26,996 nt of DNA from a virus: positions 1 through 26,996 of IMG/VR virus record IMGVR_UViG_3300031974_001648. One strand, 5' to 3'. The notes under the pieces were generated by a model. It ran no database searches. It saw nothing but the letters and a program-made list of their open reading frames with translations, and was not told where the DNA came from. Made by a program: the position numbers and the translations under genes. Shown one piece after another: positions 8,039 to 16,977 of the stretch. How positions within the stretch are numbered: the stretch's first letter is position 1; every line of letters starts with the position of its first letter.

Positions 8039-9639
8039 TGAGTCTAAGATCTAGAGCTTTCCTTACAGGAATGGCTAAAGGATTCTTTCAGTCCAATAAT
8101 GAGCGCAGGGCTAAGATGGCTGAGCGTATGCAACAACTAGCTACTAATCGCGCTGAAATGGATAGGGAAAGAGCTAAGAGTCGTGCTAGTGCTGTAATGA
8201 AAGAAGCACAAGCAGAGGAGAGTAAGATAACTGCGTTAAGGGCTGCTGGTCACTTAGAGCAGGATAGTCTTGAGTATACTGAAGCTTACTGGAATGATCA
8301 AACTAGGGACATCTGGAAAGAATCTCAGTTTGGCTCTCAACAGGAATTTATCGAGAAATATTACAAGCAGAATAGGCCAACAGCTTTTAAACGGGAATTT
8401 AAGGGTACTTCAGAAATTCAACGTAACTTATCTGATATAGAGAAAGCTATCCAGATGAGACAGTCTGAGGAAATGAATAGGTCTGTGTCTACTCCTCTTG
8501 ATCGATTGTTAAGCTTTGGTACTCTCAAGGAAGAAGGTGCTTCTACTATTAAAGTACCTGAGTTAGACGCTAAGTCAACCCAAGGACCAGTAGATACTTT
8601 CGCGGAGACTGGAGGTACTATACAGAGGGCTGAGGGAGACTGGGATGTTACCCCTTTCCGTAACGCTATTGAAGCTGAATCTGGCCAAATCCTTGGTAAC
8701 GTATTTACGTTCACTGATGGTACCGAAACTAAGAACATGCAAAGACAGGCTGATGGATCTTGGAAGGAAGTTAACGTTACCTCTCGTCCTACTACTGAAG
8801 AAGGCGAGAGACTTAGAGATAAAACTCCTAAGCTCAACAAAGTACAAGAAGAAGGGCTAGTACGTTACGACAGAAACGATAGAGTACAGCTTCTTGCTAC
8901 AGAGTTAGCGGCTAATGAATACAAAGGTAACCCTGTGGCTTTCGCTCAGAGAAACTTATCTGTTATTAAGGACGTTATTGGTTCTTCTATTGGAATGACA
9001 GGTAATCATAGTGAAGACCTAGCTGCTATCACTGCTTACATGAATGAACAGATTGATGCTGCTGGTTTGGCCAATGAGCTAGGTAAGTTAGATGCTGCCG
9101 CTATTATCAAGGGTGATATTGAGGCTAATACTAAATTCCTTATCTATGCTACTGCTAATATGTTCCATGAAGGAGATCGTATTACTGTAGCCGCTAAAGA
9201 AACTGCTGAGGAAGTCATTGATTCTTTCATTTTTGGTACAGCTACTCATGACGCTAGATTGATGAGTCTAGCTAAGCAAGCTCAATCTGAGATGTCTAGA
9301 ACCACAGGTAACAACCTTAGTTCCATTCGTAACACCATGGATCACCCATTATGGAATAGTTATCCTCGTATTAAGGAAGCTAAGAACCAAGGTCTTGACT
9401 TTATATCCTCTATCTCTGGGGGTATGTCTCTTGGTACTAAGATTAAAGGGATGAAAACAAGCAACCCTAAAGCTTATAAAGCCACTATTGAAAGTATGAT
9501 AAGAAACTTAGGTACTAACGATCTAACGGTTCTAGAGGAACCTGTGTTCGTACACCCTGATTTAGGTACCCCTGTTGTCATTATGTTTAATAAAGGAAAG
9601 AATGGAGAGTTAGACTTCGGTCTTGTGCCTATCAACTAA
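8038..9639 (+). CDS. Probable internal virion protein, helical
   Basis: A 533-residue protein beginning at an ATG overlapping the previous stop, with GGAG upstream. Residues about 20-65 form a highly charged coiled coil (ERRAKMAERMQQLATNRAEM and onward). Residues about 160-270 are polar, with short beta-like segments. The C-terminal half is Ala-rich helix with a hydrophobic segment (AAIIKGDIEANTKFLIYATA). No signal peptide, transmembrane helix or catalytic motif is evident. It lies between two other large virion-type genes in the same operon, which suggests an internal core or ejection protein. I do not recognise a named family. Confidence 0.6.
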   Translation: MSLRSRAFLTGMAKGFFQSNNERRAKMAERMQQLATNRAEMDRERAKSRASAVMKEAQAEESKITALRAAGHLEQDSLEYTEAYWNDQTRDIWKESQFGSQQEFIEKYYKQNRPTAFKREFKGTSEIQRNLSDIEKAIQMRQSEEMNRSVSTPLDRLLSFGTLKEEGASTIKVPELDAKSTQGPVDTFAETGGTIQRAEGDWDVTPFRNAIEAESGQILGNVFTFTDGTETKNMQRQADGSWKEVNVTSRPTTEEGERLRDKTPKLNKVQEEGLVRYDRNDRVQLLATELAANEYKGNPVAFAQRNLSVIKDVIGSSIGMTGNHSEDLAAITAYMNEQIDAAGLANELGKLDAAAIIKGDIEANTKFLIYATANMFHEGDRITVAAKETAEEVIDSFIFGTATHDARLMSLAKQAQSEMSRTTGNNLSSIRNTMDHPLWNSYPRIKEAKNQGLDFISSISGGMSLGTKIKGMKTSNPKAYKATIESMIRNLGTNDLTVLEEPVFVHPDLGTPVVIMFNKGKNGELDFGLVPIN

Positions 9640-9650
9640 AGAGGTAACGA

Positions 9651-12600
9651 ATGATTAATTTTGATAATTCGGAGAAGTCCCCTACAGGTTCACTATTGAG
9701 TGCTGAGGGGATTAACCCCAGCGGTTCTATAGAGCTGCCTGAGCAGACTACTGAATCCCTAGAAAGCGTTAAGCCTGAGATACCTACAGGAGTTCAGGCG
9801 CAAAGTGTACCTGCTCCTAGGGAACCTGAGAGTATGGCTTCTGTACCTTTCGCTCCTCCTGTAGTTCCTGAGGGACAGACTGAGGTTACTGAGGAAGCTC
9901 CTATTATTCAGGACCCTCAAACAGATAGAGAGAAAGTAGCTAAAGCCTTAACTTTTGAAGAACCTAAGGAAACTAAGGAAGTAGATCTTTGGGAAGGTAT
10001 GCGTGTTAGGTTTGCTGGTGAACCCGAGATAATTCCGGGAACAGAGGAACTAGTAGATACTGAAGTAGACGGACGGCAGGAACCTGAGATATTAACTAAT
10101 TGGGATGGTGTTCGTGTTAAACCTTTCAAGAAAAAGACTATTGATGAAGAAGCAGTTGATACTCACGTTGGTGATGTAATTGACACGATGAACCGAATAG
10201 CTTACAAGGGTGTCAAGGGTTTAGCCGATGCTGCTGACTTCCTTACTACTCCGGGTTGGGCTTTAGGTTCACTGGTAGGTGGTCAGAAGTTCCCTTTTGC
10301 TACTATGTTAGAGCAGAACTACCCTGAGAAGAACTACATCATAGCTGAGGATGCTGATTCCTATTATGATGATATGCTTCGTATCACTGCAACTGGACTT
10401 GAGTTTACCACTGGTGGTCTATTGACCGGGGGAGGTATTGCTCAAGGAGCCAGAGCACTTGGTACTAAAACTGCTCAGTTAGCACCTAAGGCTGAAATTA
10501 GTGCTGGTATGTTATCAGGCATGGGATACCAGAGTGTATTGGATTACACGGATAACGAAATGGCTGCCTTTGCTGCCGCTATCTTATCACCGTCCGCGAG
10601 TAAACCAATGGAACTAATGTTCAAGGGTCCTATCAAGGGTGCTCTTAAGATCTCAGCTAAGCCTATCACATGGCCTTTAGGTAAGATCTATAACTTCTCT
10701 CCTGTATTACAAATGGCTAACCCTAAAGCTCACATTACTGCGCTTAAGGTACAATTGGCCTCTAAGGAAGATATGTGGACTTCAGGCTATGGTAAGCTAG
10801 CTCGTAAGTTAGTAGAGAAGATGCCCGAGGATACAAAGGTAACCATAGACCAACAGATTGAACAATTGTCTAACTTGCAGTCTTGGTTGAATAGGGCTAT
10901 CCCTAAGAACGAGCGTATCTTTAAGCATCGTGACAGTATGATGGAGATGCAGGAACAACTTAATAACTGGTCCCAGAAGAAAGGCTTGGGTGAATTTAAG
11001 TTAACCTTGGATCAGATGTTCAAACCTCTGCTTAAAGAGATGAAAGATACTGAGGGTCTTGAGGAACTCCTTGAAGTAGGTAAGTTAATCAATCCTGATG
11101 CTTATGCTGCTCAATTGAGAAATAACGAGAATATCCTAAACACTTTCTTTAACGATGAATCTGTTCCTACTAGTATTAAGCAGTCTGAATACTTCCAAGG
11201 TATCTTTAAGGACAAAGCTGATGAACTAGGGGAACTAGGGGATGCTATTGTTAGCAAGGCTATCTCTGAGGGTTTATTCACTAGCAAGAGTGCTTATGAT
11301 TATCCTGCTGACGCTATGCCTAGAGTTATCAAAGGTCTTAATGATATACGTGATTTACACATTGAAGCCTACGGTCAGTGGCAGAAGACTATCCCTGATA
11401 TTGACTTAGACGTGACTCCTATTAAGAATGCCTTCGAGGAACTAGCACTAAGTACTGGGTTATTTGATGATCCTAAGAATACACCAGCTTACCTTAGAAC
11501 TATGGTTGACGATTTGAATTCCCTAGGTAAAGGTAAGTCCAAGCGTGTAGCTCAACTAGATGCTTCTGATGATATCGACATTCAACTTAAGGAATTAGCT
11601 AAGCAACGTAGACAACTTCAACTTGAACATGCTAAGGAACTAGAGGTTGCTGATGTTAAGGCTGACCTTGAAGTTAAGCATAGGGAAGAACTACAGGTTC
11701 TTGATGACCTGCGTACTGACCTTAACACTAAGAAGTTGGAGCTATCTAAAGCTAAGAGGGCTGAGATAGCTAAGGCAGAACAAGGTACCATTAACATCCC
11801 TGATCCTTCGTTTACAGATGTTAAGGATGTACTGAAGGCTCACAAGATTCTATCTGATATTAAGTTTGCTTCATTGAAAGCGGGGGATGATAAGTACACA
11901 ACTATCAAACCTATCTTAGATTCAGTAGACGAAACACTAGAAGGTCTTATGGAAATCGATAAGGATGTGTATAACTCTTGGAGATCCATGCAAGACAATT
12001 ATCGTAAGTTCATGGGCATCGAGATGAAAGACTCCGTAGTCAAGAAAGCCGTGGGTCCTGATGGACGTACTTACAACATATCTTCTGGTAGGGCTGTTGA
12101 TGCTTTCTTCAATAACGCTAAGGCTGATGAGATTGGAGATTTACTAAGAGTATTCGATAGTAAGAAGGGTGGGCTTAACAAGTGGCTAGAAGTTATCGCT
12201 GAGGAAGCCGAGGAGACTCCTGACAAGCTTAGACAAGTTATTAGGAAGTCTGGTGCGGATATCTTCGCGGATGTCTCTGATGACGCTGTGAGCGCCTATA
12301 AGGACGTAGTATATACTTCACTTGCTAGGGAAGTAACTGATAAGATCGAAGGGACTGTGACAATGGATCCAGCGAAACGATTGCAAGCTATTGATGATGT
12401 TGTGTTGTCTTGGTTGCAGAAGAATCGTGATAAGCTGGATGTCATTCCTGATCTAGAGTTAACCCCCGAAAACATAACTAACGCAAGAGCAAAACTAGGT
12501 CGTTATATTGAACAGGCTAAGGTAATTGAAGAACAACGCAAGTTAGCAATGTTCACTCAACTACAAGGTCCGGGTATGACTATCCAGAATGCTATGCGTA

Positions 12601-13406
12601 ATGATGTAAAAGCTAACCAACTGGCTGACTTCCTTGAGGATGCTTTGCCTGAGTTAGCTTATGGAGACAAAGGGCCTCTGGGTTCAGCAGTTTCCACTAA
12701 CATAAGACAACTAATGTATAACAGTCTAGTAAGAGACAATATGAATGGTAACGTTTTTGATTACAAAGGAATGTCAAAGTTACTGACTGAAGGAACAACA
12801 ACCCGTAATAATCTACTTAAGATACTAGGGGATAACTCTGTAGCAAAACTAGATGCTAAGGTTGCGTTGCACCGTGCTATCACTGAGAATAAAGTACCTC
12901 TTACCGAGGCTCTCAATAGTGATAAAGCGATTACTGCAATGAATAAGCTAGGTCTTTCTTTTGGTCGACTAGGTTCAATACTACAACGTAGGGCTGTCTT
13001 CCAGCCTTCCGGTGGTTACCTTGCGGGAGCCGCTATGTCAAAACTTATTGATGTCGCAGGTAAGCGTGAGACTTCTAAAGCTATTCAGGTATTCATGGAT
13101 AACCCTTCATCTCTCTTAGAGTTTGATAATATCCTGCTGAATGCTAAGAATAAACTTAGTCAACAGAAACAAGTACGCATGGATAGCTACTTGAGTGAAG
13201 GTAATATCAAGGGATTATATCCTATGCTCAAGGATCTCTACGTAGGGGAGGCCAAGGGTTACTTCGGTTACCTAGGTATCCAACTTCCTGATGAAGACAT
13301 TGAGGAAGCTATTAGAGAAGTATTCTTCTTTGAGGAAACAGCAGAACAACAAGAGATTCCTGAGGTACAGCCTGAGCAAGAAGACACTGAGGAAGAGACG
13401 CCTTAG
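9651..13406 (+). CDS. Very large internal virion (DNA-ejection-type) protein
   Basis: The largest gene, 1251 residues, ATG preceded by GAGGT. Residues 1-160 are acidic, Pro/Glu-rich and probably disordered, with a small internal duplication (LWEGMRVRF near 113, NWDGVRVKPF near 150). Residues about 210-330 hold Gly/Ala-rich hydrophobic stretches (TTGGLLTGGGIAQGARALG). Most of the rest is helical, with a highly charged coiled coil at about 635-715. The C-terminus is Glu-rich (EEETP end). Size, helical content and position as the last gene before a terminator match giant internal core proteins such as T7 gp16, but no transglycosylase motif was found. Role inferred from context. Confidence 0.65.
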   Translation: MINFDNSEKSPTGSLLSAEGINPSGSIELPEQTTESLESVKPEIPTGVQAQSVPAPREPESMASVPFAPPVVPEGQTEVTEEAPIIQDPQTDREKVAKALTFEEPKETKEVDLWEGMRVRFAGEPEIIPGTEELVDTEVDGRQEPEILTNWDGVRVKPFKKKTIDEEAVDTHVGDVIDTMNRIAYKGVKGLADAADFLTTPGWALGSLVGGQKFPFATMLEQNYPEKNYIIAEDADSYYDDMLRITATGLEFTTGGLLTGGGIAQGARALGTKTAQLAPKAEISAGMLSGMGYQSVLDYTDNEMAAFAAAILSPSASKPMELMFKGPIKGALKISAKPITWPLGKIYNFSPVLQMANPKAHITALKVQLASKEDMWTSGYGKLARKLVEKMPEDTKVTIDQQIEQLSNLQSWLNRAIPKNERIFKHRDSMMEMQEQLNNWSQKKGLGEFKLTLDQMFKPLLKEMKDTEGLEELLEVGKLINPDAYAAQLRNNENILNTFFNDESVPTSIKQSEYFQGIFKDKADELGELGDAIVSKAISEGLFTSKSAYDYPADAMPRVIKGLNDIRDLHIEAYGQWQKTIPDIDLDVTPIKNAFEELALSTGLFDDPKNTPAYLRTMVDDLNSLGKGKSKRVAQLDASDDIDIQLKELAKQRRQLQLEHAKELEVADVKADLEVKHREELQVLDDLRTDLNTKKLELSKAKRAEIAKAEQGTINIPDPSFTDVKDVLKAHKILSDIKFASLKAGDDKYTTIKPILDSVDETLEGLMEIDKDVYNSWRSMQDNYRKFMGIEMKDSVVKKAVGPDGRTYNISSGRAVDAFFNNAKADEIGDLLRVFDSKKGGLNKWLEVIAEEAEETPDKLRQVIRKSGADIFADVSDDAVSAYKDVVYTSLAREVTDKIEGTVTMDPAKRLQAIDDVVLSWLQKNRDKLDVIPDLELTPENITNARAKLGRYIEQAKVIEEQRKLAMFTQLQGPGMTIQNAMRNDVKANQLADFLEDALPELAYGDKGPLGSAVSTNIRQLMYNSLVRDNMNGNVFDYKGMSKLLTEGTTTRNNLLKILGDNSVAKLDAKVALHRAITENKVPLTEALNSDKAITAMNKLGLSFGRLGSILQRRAVFQPSGGYLAGAAMSKLIDVAGKRETSKAIQVFMDNPSSLLEFDNILLNAKNKLSQQKQVRMDSYLSEGNIKGLYPMLKDLYVGEAKGYFGYLGIQLPDEDIEEAIREVFFFEETAEQQEIPEVQPEQEDTEEETP

Positions 13407-13412
13407 ACTAAT

Positions 13413-13450
13413 GGACCGTCAGAAAACTGGCGGTCCTCACATTTACGTAT
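13413..13450 (+). terminator. Rho-independent-type terminator after internal virion operon
   Basis: GGACCGTCAG (13413-13422) pairs with CTGGCGGTCC (13427-13436), 10 bp with one G-U pair, closed by an AAAA tetraloop. The tail (TCACATTTACGTATTGTT) is only moderately T-rich. It lies seven bases after the stop of the 1251-residue gene. Confidence 0.7.
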
Positions 13451-13452
13451 TG

Positions 13453-13475
13453 TTATTTAACATAAACTTAGGGGA
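13453..13475 (+). promoter_or_regulatory. Possible promoter region before fibre/lysis cassette
   Basis: After the terminator comes TTATTTAACATAAACTTAGGGG, which resembles the block following the first late terminator (TATTTAAC...AATTA...GGG). It ends in the purine-rich Shine-Dalgarno used by the next gene. A phage-specific start signal is possible, but no standard -35/-10 pair is convincing. Confidence 0.3.
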
Positions 13476-13485
13476 ATTAATTAGT

Positions 13486-13776
13486 ATGGACTTGGCAGTT
13501 CTTTCAGCAGTAGTCGCAGCATCAGTTGCGCTTACCGGAGCAATAGGTGGTCTGATAGTGAGGGCCTTCATAAAGCCTCTGGAAACAAAAACGGAGCAAA
13601 ATCATATGGTCGCAAAAGATCACGAGGAGAGGATTAGGTTCTTGGAGAGTCAAGGGTCAGCACACAGTATTCATTTGGAGAACATTATGAAGGCTGTGGA
13701 TCGTCTCGTTAATAAAATAGATGAGCTAGTGAGCTTTGAGAAAGCTAACTCTCACAATCAACATAATGGGGATTAA
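13486..13776 (+). CDS. Small membrane-anchored coiled-coil protein (holin- or spanin-like candidate)
   Basis: A 96-residue protein from ATG at 13486, which has AGGGG upstream. The same frame runs back to 13291, but that extension lies inside the previous gene and crosses the terminator, so it is not used. Residues 1-25 (LAVLSAVVAASVALTGAIGG) form one transmembrane helix, followed by a charged soluble part with heptad-like spacing (ERIRFLESQG, then IMKAVDRLVNKIDELV). This N-anchor plus coiled-coil layout occurs in small phage lysis proteins (inner-membrane spanin or XhlA-like) and also in tail-associated membrane proteins. It is the first gene after a terminator. The lysis role is a guess from topology only. 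Confidence 0.65.
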   Translation: MDLAVLSAVVAASVALTGAIGGLIVRAFIKPLETKTEQNHMVAKDHEERIRFLESQGSAHSIHLENIMKAVDRLVNKIDELVSFEKANSHNQHNGD

Positions 13777-13779
13777 TCA

Positions 13780-14871
13780 ATGCCTAGTAATGTAACTTTA
13801 ACTTCTATGCCCGGACGGGTAGGTATCGAAGATCCTGCTGATACAGTAGCGGGTCTAGCAGCAGCAGACCTCACAGCTAACTCAGCAGTAGAGATCGATG
13901 CAACTTCTCTAAACACATTAAGTCCGGGTTCCACTAGGTATCCCAATGAAGGTGCAGTGGGTGATACAGCAACCGATTGGTGTCTGGGTGGTGTCTGGGA
14001 TAATGAGTTTCACAGAGGTTTTACACCCGGTTCTATTGCAGGATATGATCCTCTAGTTACTACTACTTCTGGTATTACTTCCTTGGATTTAACGCGTAAT
14101 ATCTGGAGACGTAATCGAAGACACTGGAAGGTAGCCTTAGGTCACTGCTACGATGGTTGTGCTTTGGACCAAGAAGGTATTCTATATAAGATGTACTTCA
14201 GCGCTGGTGCTTCAGTTCTACGTTGGAACACACGTACAAACCAGCCACTGACAGCTATACCTTCTCCTCCTACAACTCTAGGTTCCTCGGGTTCATGGCC
14301 TTGGGGTAACGTACATGCTTGTGCTTGGCACCCAAACCTAGGTACTCAGGGTTCCTTAATCTATCAATCGAATTCCCGAGATAGAATCTTACGTTGGGAC
14401 AAAGATACAGAAGTATGGTCAGCCTTGGTTAACACTGAGGTAGCTTTACCTTCTTACAACCCTTACTGTCACTATAACGCTAACTCAGATATAGTAGTGT
14501 GCGGACAGGGCGCAGGAGGCCGAGAGGTTCGTTTAGTAGATAGTTCAGGTAATGTTACCTTGGGTGATATTCCTCCTGTGGATGTGTTTACCAGTACAGT
14601 ACCTTTCAATACTAATACTCTGTTTCTACCAGATCCACATCCAACTAGTACTAAATCTCTGTTGATTTACCCAGATGGTAATATCTATGAGCTAGAGACT
14701 ACTACAGGTGTTTGGACCTCCGTTACTATGCCTACAGAGTTATCAGCTAATAGTTATGAAGCGCTTAGTGATTGTAATGGTTACTCAATCCCTTCCCTTA
14801 ATGCTATCCTTATTGCCTCTCATGCTGTGGGTGGTTTATCTAAGGTGCATCTTTATAGGAGAACTGTGTAA
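13780..14871 (+). CDS. Propeller-like virion protein, possible receptor-binding protein
   Basis: A 363-residue protein; ATG at 13780 with GGGGATT upstream. After a short N-terminal attachment-like region (residues 1-60) it contains repeated blade-like segments with Trp-Asp or Trp-Asn (VLRWNTRTNQ, ILRWDKDTEVW, IYELETTTGVW) and Gly/Asn-rich turns, the look of a Kelch/WD-like beta propeller. Several Cys residues (WCLGG, HCYDGCALD, HACAW, PYCHY) are unusual for a virion protein. It overlaps the next gene by TAATG. The fibre-rich neighbourhood suggests adsorption to host-surface glycans or proteins. Family not recognised. Confidence 0.6.
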   Translation: MPSNVTLTSMPGRVGIEDPADTVAGLAAADLTANSAVEIDATSLNTLSPGSTRYPNEGAVGDTATDWCLGGVWDNEFHRGFTPGSIAGYDPLVTTTSGITSLDLTRNIWRRNRRHWKVALGHCYDGCALDQEGILYKMYFSAGASVLRWNTRTNQPLTAIPSPPTTLGSSGSWPWGNVHACAWHPNLGTQGSLIYQSNSRDRILRWDKDTEVWSALVNTEVALPSYNPYCHYNANSDIVVCGQGAGGREVRLVDSSGNVTLGDIPPVDVFTSTVPFNTNTLFLPDPHPTSTKSLLIYPDGNIYELETTTGVWTSVTMPTELSANSYEALSDCNGYSIPSLNAILIASHAVGGLSKVHLYRRTV

Positions 14872-16523
14872 TGGCTTTAATCTTAAAAGCAGATCACCCC
14901 TTGGTAGTCGAGGGTGTTGTCTATGCACTTATTGCGGTTAACGAAAGTAACCAAGTTGTTGACTATGTAACTCCGGGTCGTGTGTTTACCCCTGATGCTG
15001 GTGTTGTCTTTGGTTCTGGTACTTATGGTAGACACTTTAAGACTGATGCTAGTAATGAGAATGTAGACACGACTGCTATCGGGTTTACTACTGCATTATA
15101 CCCTAACCAAACCAAGATGATGGTATGTAACAACGTCACAGGTGAAAACAGTCGTGGTCTTGCGCAGGGTGGTGGTAATAACACCATGGGCTTCGCTTAT
15201 GATTCTGCTGATGGAAAAGTAGGTATTACCCGTGTCGCTATAACTTCAGGTATTGATGTTAAGTCGACGAACAGTGTGTCGGGTACTAGCTTTAGTGTAA
15301 CTGGTGTTCGTAAGGGTTCTACTGATGCTGATCTTTATGTTAACGGTAGCTATAATGCGAGTAATGGAGGTGTACTAGGGGCTAACGGTTCTAGTAACAG
15401 TGACTCTCAGTTTGGTGCTTATTCTGGCCAAGGTTCAATGTTTGCAGAGTACGTTTACTTTGTTTACTTTACTAGGCAATTAACAGCCTCAGAGATCTCA
15501 GACTTACACACTTCCCTTGGTGCTAATAATGCTTTTGCATTACTTGAGGAATCTGGTGGTGACATTGATCCAGACTCTTTCACTTTCACAGACCAAACAG
15601 GTATTGCTCCTAGTACCTCGGTTACTTCTAATACAGTAACAATCACAGGTATTACTAGTGCTGATATTAGTGTTTCTGGTGGTGATGCTGAATACTCAAT
15701 TGACGGTGGGGCTTTCACGAGTGCCGTAGGTACGATCAATAACAATCAGACTGTAGCACTTAGGGTTACCAGTGATAGTGCTTTTGAAACGCAGACTGAT
15801 GTTGTTTTAACTATTGGTATTGGTTCAGACACTTGGAGTGTTACTACTGCGGATTTCCCTAGGGGATTCGAGGGTAGAGACATATCACCAGTAGGTGAAC
15901 ATGCTGCTAGTATCCTGACTAACCATATCTCTAGTCCTGCTAACGATGATGACATTGTCTATGCTGAGCTAGTCACAGGTCCAGTAGCTGGTGACTTTAC
16001 GTTTAAGGAAGATGGTTCATACATCTGGGATAATGTTCCTGAGGATACCGAGGAAACCATAACGTATAACTGGTACTTGAACGATGAACCACAAGGTCAA
16101 GATACCCAGACGATTACTTTTGGTACTCCCGTAGATCCAGACCCGGTAGAAATACCACCGGAAGAAGGTGTTATATTTCCTTCATCTGGCTCAGGATACT
16201 CAGCTTCATTCCCTGCTACAGTTGACCTGATGTATGATCTACAAACTATCAGTGCTCGTGTCAATGCGTTGGATAGCCTAGGTTTGACTCCTTTACTTAA
16301 GTTGTACAAGGATGAAGACTACGGTGTTCATTTTAGGAGTGGTGTACAGTTGATTAATGAAGTTCAGCTATTAGCTACCCGAGTAACTGTGTTGAGTACT
16401 GTTGAGTTTCCAAAAATAGTAGCTTATCCTTCGGAAGGCTATGGTTTACATTATAGAAGTATGGGAGAAGCTCTACAAGTAATGGCTCTAATCATTGAGC
16501 AACTTGACATACTAGAAGCATAA
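14871..16523 (+). CDS. Multidomain fibre-like protein: LamG-like, Ig-like and C-terminal YGLHxRS repeats
   Basis: A 550-residue protein with GGAG upstream of its ATG. Residues about 1-222 look like a concanavalin/LamG-type beta sandwich (SDADLYVNGSYNASNG strand, then QFGAYSGQGSMFAEYVYFVY and the TASEISDLHTSLG ending common in LamG domains). Residues about 238-318 form an Ig-like domain (FTFTDQTGIAPSTSVTSNTV start) as seen in many marine bacterial and phage surface proteins, followed by a second beta-sandwich region to about 425. Residues 434-548 hold three copies of a roughly 33-residue unit, best preserved as AYPSEGYGLHYRS plus a hydrophobic helix. The first copy is the most diverged. The protein probably binds host-surface carbohydrate; the C-terminal repeats may dock it. 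Role inferred. Confidence 0.7.
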   Translation: MALILKADHPLVVEGVVYALIAVNESNQVVDYVTPGRVFTPDAGVVFGSGTYGRHFKTDASNENVDTTAIGFTTALYPNQTKMMVCNNVTGENSRGLAQGGGNNTMGFAYDSADGKVGITRVAITSGIDVKSTNSVSGTSFSVTGVRKGSTDADLYVNGSYNASNGGVLGANGSSNSDSQFGAYSGQGSMFAEYVYFVYFTRQLTASEISDLHTSLGANNAFALLEESGGDIDPDSFTFTDQTGIAPSTSVTSNTVTITGITSADISVSGGDAEYSIDGGAFTSAVGTINNNQTVALRVTSDSAFETQTDVVLTIGIGSDTWSVTTADFPRGFEGRDISPVGEHAASILTNHISSPANDDDIVYAELVTGPVAGDFTFKEDGSYIWDNVPEDTEETITYNWYLNDEPQGQDTQTITFGTPVDPDPVEIPPEEGVIFPSSGSGYSASFPATVDLMYDLQTISARVNALDSLGLTPLLKLYKDEDYGVHFRSGVQLINEVQLLATRVTVLSTVEFPKIVAYPSEGYGLHYRSMGEALQVMALIIEQLDILEA

Positions 16524-16533
16524 GGAGGAACTT

Positions 16534-16977
16534 ATGTGGGATCAAGTACTAGGTTTCCTTTCGCGTCCTGTGACAGCATGGGTTGAAGGAAGGGAATCTA
16601 GGAAATACATGAAAGAGGAGGGTGCCTTGGCTATCACGAAAGCTAAGGTTGCCCTTAAGGTTTCCAAGTTTGAAGCTGAGGCTGAACGCTTGAAAACACT
16701 AGACGCTGCTGATTCAGATTATGATAAGCAAGCACAAATGGAACGGAGGTATACACTTGCTGACGAACTTCTTATTGTCTGTGTTATTCTACTTGTGGGT
16801 GCTCACTTCTTTTTTCCTGCCTCTCTTGCGGCGGGTTGGGCAGCAATGGGTTACACGAGTGCTCCTTGGTGGCTTGAGTTTATCATTGTTGGTGTGTTCG
16901 TTAGTGTCTTTGGTTTGATGCGTTTGTTTAGAGCGTTCAATCCATTCAATAGAGGAAAGAAAGATGGAGGAAATTAA
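16534..16977 (+). CDS. Two-helix membrane protein, holin candidate
   Basis: A 147-residue protein with a strong AAGGAGGA before its ATG. Residues 1-75 are a charged, soluble, helical region (EEGALAITKAKVALKVSKFE). Two transmembrane helices follow at about 79-100 (ELLIVCVILLVGAHFFFPAS) and 113-133 (LEFIIVGVFVSVFGLMRLF), with a short Pro/Trp-rich turn between them, and a basic tail RGKKDGGN. This matches phage holins in size and topology and has some likeness to the 3TM holin family, though only two helices are clear. It overlaps the following fibre gene by 14 bases. No endolysin gene is adjacent, so the holin call is tentative. Confidence 0.6.
   Translation: MWDQVLGFLSRPVTAWVEGRESRKYMKEEGALAITKAKVALKVSKFEAEAERLKTLDAADSDYDKQAQMERRYTLADELLIVCVILLVGAHFFFPASLAAGWAAMGYTSAPWWLEFIIVGVFVSVFGLMRLFRAFNPFNRGKKDGGN

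Noticed and set aside
8418-8860. Overlapping frames of 140, 90 and 71 residues within the 533-residue gene
   Set aside because: They overlap a coupled gene with a proper start, and their composition is that of shifted coding sequence.
13291-13485. N-terminal extension of the 96-residue membrane protein
   Set aside because: It lies inside the 3' end of the 1251-residue gene, crosses its terminator and would hide the transmembrane start; ATG 13486 has its own ribosome binding site.
13381-13486. Programmed frameshift joining the 1251-residue gene to the next
   Set aside because: The two frames overlap, but a stop, hairpin and tetraloop with the look of a terminator lie between them, and no slippery heptamer was seen.
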